A stretch of DNA of 6,979 nt. Origin: Microcoleaceae cyanobacterium UBA9251. GTDB taxonomy: Bacteria > Cyanobacteriota > Cyanobacteriia > Cyanobacteriales > Microcoleaceae. A program made the translations under genes and the position numbers. How positions within the stretch are numbered: position 1 is the stretch's first letter; each line of letters opens with the position of its first letter. The DNA is taken from NCBI GenBank assembly GCA_003542015.1, contig DPLL01000030.1, positions 2,711-9,689 on the forward strand. Reading direction: 5' to 3'. The notes under the pieces are model-generated. The model did no database searches. It saw only the letters and a list, made by a program, of their open reading frames with translations, and was not told where the DNA came from. This document shows, piece after piece, positions 5,568 through 6,979 of the stretch.

Positions 5568-6536
5568 TTAACAACAACCGCCGCCATTATAATGCCAAGT
5601 CGAATCAGTAATCAACACCTGATCCGGTATCAATCCCCCCAACTTCCCAGCAGTTTTATCGCAGACCGCCGCCGGCACGCCCCGCTGCAAAACGTGACCA
5701 GCCCCGTCATCAAATAGCTCCTCAGACCCCGTATAAATCGCCGTCTTGCCAGTGAAAATGCAAGCTCCGTCATCGGGGACATCCACTTTGAAAGACACCG
5801 AATCAAGGCTTTCTAACAGCAAATCCGCCTCCAATTGATAATTGTATTTGTCCAGCAGCCGATAGGGCCTTCTCGCCCGAACTTCCACTTGGCCAAAACC
5901 TACGTCTACAAGGTGCTGAACGTATTCTGCGTATGTCAGAGCACCCGACAAACACAACGCCCGCAAGCGTTCGTCTTGCTTCAAATGTTGGGGAATTGTC
6001 CGAGTTGCGATCGGATCGCTCATTAATAATCTACCACCGGGTTTTAACACTCGATAGGTTTCTGTTAATGCCTTAGTTAAATCCGCAGGTTCAAAGATGT
6101 TAAATAAACAGTTTTGGGCTACCACATCGACAGAAGCATCCGGCACCGGCAACGCAAAAGCATCGCCTTCTCTAATTTCCACAAAATTAGCATCAAACCA
6201 ATCATTTTCTTGGGCCGCAATTTGCAAATTCCGTGCCGCTGCGTCTCGCATTGCTGAAACTGGATCGACGGCAATTACTGCTCCTTTTTGCCTAGAGAAA
6301 TAGGCAAATTGCAGTGCTTCTAAACCGCCACCAACGCCTACATAAAGCACTACTGGATTGCCTACGAGTTCGGCGGCGTGGACGGTTGTACCGCAGCCGT
6401 AATTCATCTCTTGCATTTGTTCGGGGATTTTTAATCCTGGCAGTTGCAGAGGGCTGCTTTGGACGCAGCAAAGGCCGATTTGGGGACTTTCTGCTACTTC
6501 GCTGTAGAATTTGGCGGCTGTTTCGAGGTAGGTCAT
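5568..6536 (-). CDS. arsM: Arsenite S-adenosylmethionine methyltransferase, arsenosugar-type ArsM
   Basis: This 322-residue cytosolic enzyme methylates arsenite with S-adenosylmethionine; in cyanobacteria this branch feeds arsenosugar synthesis. The ArsM signature is clear: YGCG (Cys48), QNCLFN (Cys143) and LCLSGAL (Cys195) match the three conserved arsenic-binding cysteines (44, 174 and 224 in the algal enzyme CmArsM). YRVLKPGGRLLMSD (161-174) is the classic strand after motif IV. Motif I is altered to VLYVGVGGG (63-71), without the usual Asp. The extended C-terminal domain ends WHYNGGGCC, typical of this subgroup, and a CC pair also occurs at 23-24. The ATG at 6536 begins MTYLETAAKFYSEVAE, as expected for the family. 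It has no Shine-Dalgarno sequence, and a heptamer repeat stands directly upstream. The radical-SAM partner ArsS, which might be expected nearby, is not in the window; a DNA methyltransferase follows instead. Confidence 0.93.
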   Translation of the reverse strand: MTYLETAAKFYSEVAESPQIGLCCVQSSPLQLPGLKIPEQMQEMNYGCGTTVHAAELVGNPVVLYVGVGGGLEALQFAYFSRQKGAVIAVDPVSAMRDAAARNLQIAAQENDWFDANFVEIREGDAFALPVPDASVDVVAQNCLFNIFEPADLTKALTETYRVLKPGGRLLMSDPIATRTIPQHLKQDERLRALCLSGALTYAEYVQHLVDVGFGQVEVRARRPYRLLDKYNYQLEADLLLESLDSVSFKVDVPDDGACIFTGKTAIYTGSEELFDDGAGHVLQRGVPAAVCDKTAGKLGGLIPDQVLITDSTWHYNGGGCC

Positions 6537-6540
6537 TCGA

Positions 6541-6575
6541 TTTTAGATTTTAGATTTTAGATTTTAGATTTTAGA
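6541..6575. repeat. Heptamer tandem repeat (TTTTAGA x5) before arsM
   Basis: Five perfect copies of TTTTAGA (TCTAAAA on the arsM strand) are followed by a degenerate sixth unit, tttggga. The array begins four bases before the arsM start codon, where a ribosome binding site would be. Short tandem heptamers are common in filamentous cyanobacteria. Copy number may vary between strains. Confidence 0.9.
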
Positions 6576-6587
6576 TTTGGGATTTTT

Positions 6588-6634
6588 GACCGCAGATGTA
6601 GGCTGATTGACGCGGATGAACGCAGATGAATACG
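6588..6634. repeat. Degenerate 'CGCAGATGAA' dispersed repeat
   Basis: CGCAGATG, then CGCGGATGAA, then CGCAGATGAA occur within 47 bp, separated by short spacers. This kind of degenerate unit is familiar from intergenic regions of Oscillatoria-like cyanobacteria. It lies between the right-edge gene and arsM, and no hairpin terminator was found with it. Confidence 0.55.
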
Positions 6635-6645
6635 GAAAGTTTTTG

Positions 6646-6979
6646 TTAGGTTGCAAGTTCGACTTGCTGTTCGGATTTTGGCTGATTTTCTGGTGCGGAA
6701 ATGGTTGTTTCTGGGACGGTTAATTCTGTGGTTGGTTTGCTGGGAGTTTCCGATTTTACTGGGTTTTGGTCTGTTGTTTCTGCTGGTGTTGGCTGTATTT
6801 TTGGAGAGGGCGTTTTCGGTTCTTTAAGTTGATTTACAAAGCTACGGAATCGATTCAGAAGTTCGCCTGTTTTTTGTTTGACTGTTTGTAAAATTGCTGG
6901 TGGTTTTGGTTCGCTTATTTTAATCTGTTCAACAACTTTCGGGGTGGCTGGTGTTTCTGTTGGTTTCGGTTCGGTTACT
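6646..6979 (-). CDS. C-terminal end of an unrecognised Pro/Thr/Glu/Lys-rich protein (partial)
   Basis: The minus strand is open from the right edge to a TAA at 6648-6646, giving the last 110 residues of a protein whose start lies outside. The composition is strongly biased to Pro, Thr, Glu, Lys and Gln (for example VTEPKPTETPATPK at the edge and PETTISAPENQPKSEQQ near the end), as in a disordered tail. A less biased middle stretch (ILQTVKQKTGELLNRFRSFVNQLK split over residues 29-52) could form an amphipathic helix. The biased but consistent codon pattern, with in-frame proline and threonine repeats, supports real coding, while the other frames contain stops. No family is recognised. It points the same way as arsM, with 109 bp between them. 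Confidence 0.7.
   Translation of the reverse strand, partial: VTEPKPTETPATPKVVEQIKISEPKPPAILQTVKQKTGELLNRFRSFVNQLKEPKTPSPKIQPTPAETTDQNPVKSETPSKPTTELTVPETTISAPENQPKSEQQVELAT

Noticed and set aside
5835..6553. Several short plus-strand open frames antisense to arsM
   Set aside because: They are shadows of the arsM reading frame, with composition driven by its codons.

Overview
The window looks like chromosomal DNA of a filamentous cyanobacterium (Oscillatoria/Microcoleus-like). The reasons are an arsenosugar-type ArsM ending in the characteristic Gly-Gly-Gly-Cys-Cys tail, a short tandem heptamer of the type common in filamentous cyanobacteria, several CGATCGC cores (one base short of the HIP1 octamer), and a degenerate 'CGCAGATGAA' spacer repeat. 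The genus is inferred from style, not proven.

Layout, left to right. (1) A minus-strand gene for a cytoplasmic thioredoxin-like/NHL beta-propeller protein (NHLRC2-like, 546 aa; 71-1711). (2) A divergent intergenic region (1712-1923) with two candidate operator sites. (3) A plus-strand pair: a small XRE/controller-type regulator (1924-2175), translationally coupled to an unrecognised protein (2153-2689). Its reading frame continues past a single in-frame TGA to 2902, so the gene looks like a nonsense-interrupted protein of about 249 codons. (4) Two minus-strand DNA methyltransferases: a C5-cytosine enzyme (2865-4022), convergent with and overlapping the interrupted gene by 38 bp, and an amino-type (N4-cytosine or N6-adenine) enzyme (4109-5533). 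(5) arsM (5568-6536), 34 bp upstream of the second methyltransferase on the same strand. (6) A heptamer tandem repeat directly in front of arsM, then the C-terminal end of an unrecognised Pro/Thr/Glu/Lys-rich protein running off the right edge.

Regions 2-4 read as a restriction-modification (R-M) cassette, more AT-rich than arsM, lying between two housekeeping-type genes. The most interesting signal is regulatory. A perfect 14-bp palindrome (AATACTATAGTATT) overlaps the -10 of an apparently leaderless promoter for the C5 methyltransferase. Two degenerate copies of the same site (11/14 and 10/14 matches), with centres 15 bp apart, lie just upstream of the regulator gene. One site at the methyltransferase promoter, two at the controller/nuclease promoter and convergent transcription together match the logic of controller-protein R-M systems such as Esp1396I. 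The cassette also carries two methyltransferases of different chemistry, and its likely nuclease gene carries a stop codon. It may therefore be a decaying system with the methylation arm intact. The nuclease assignment rests on context, not on a recognised family.
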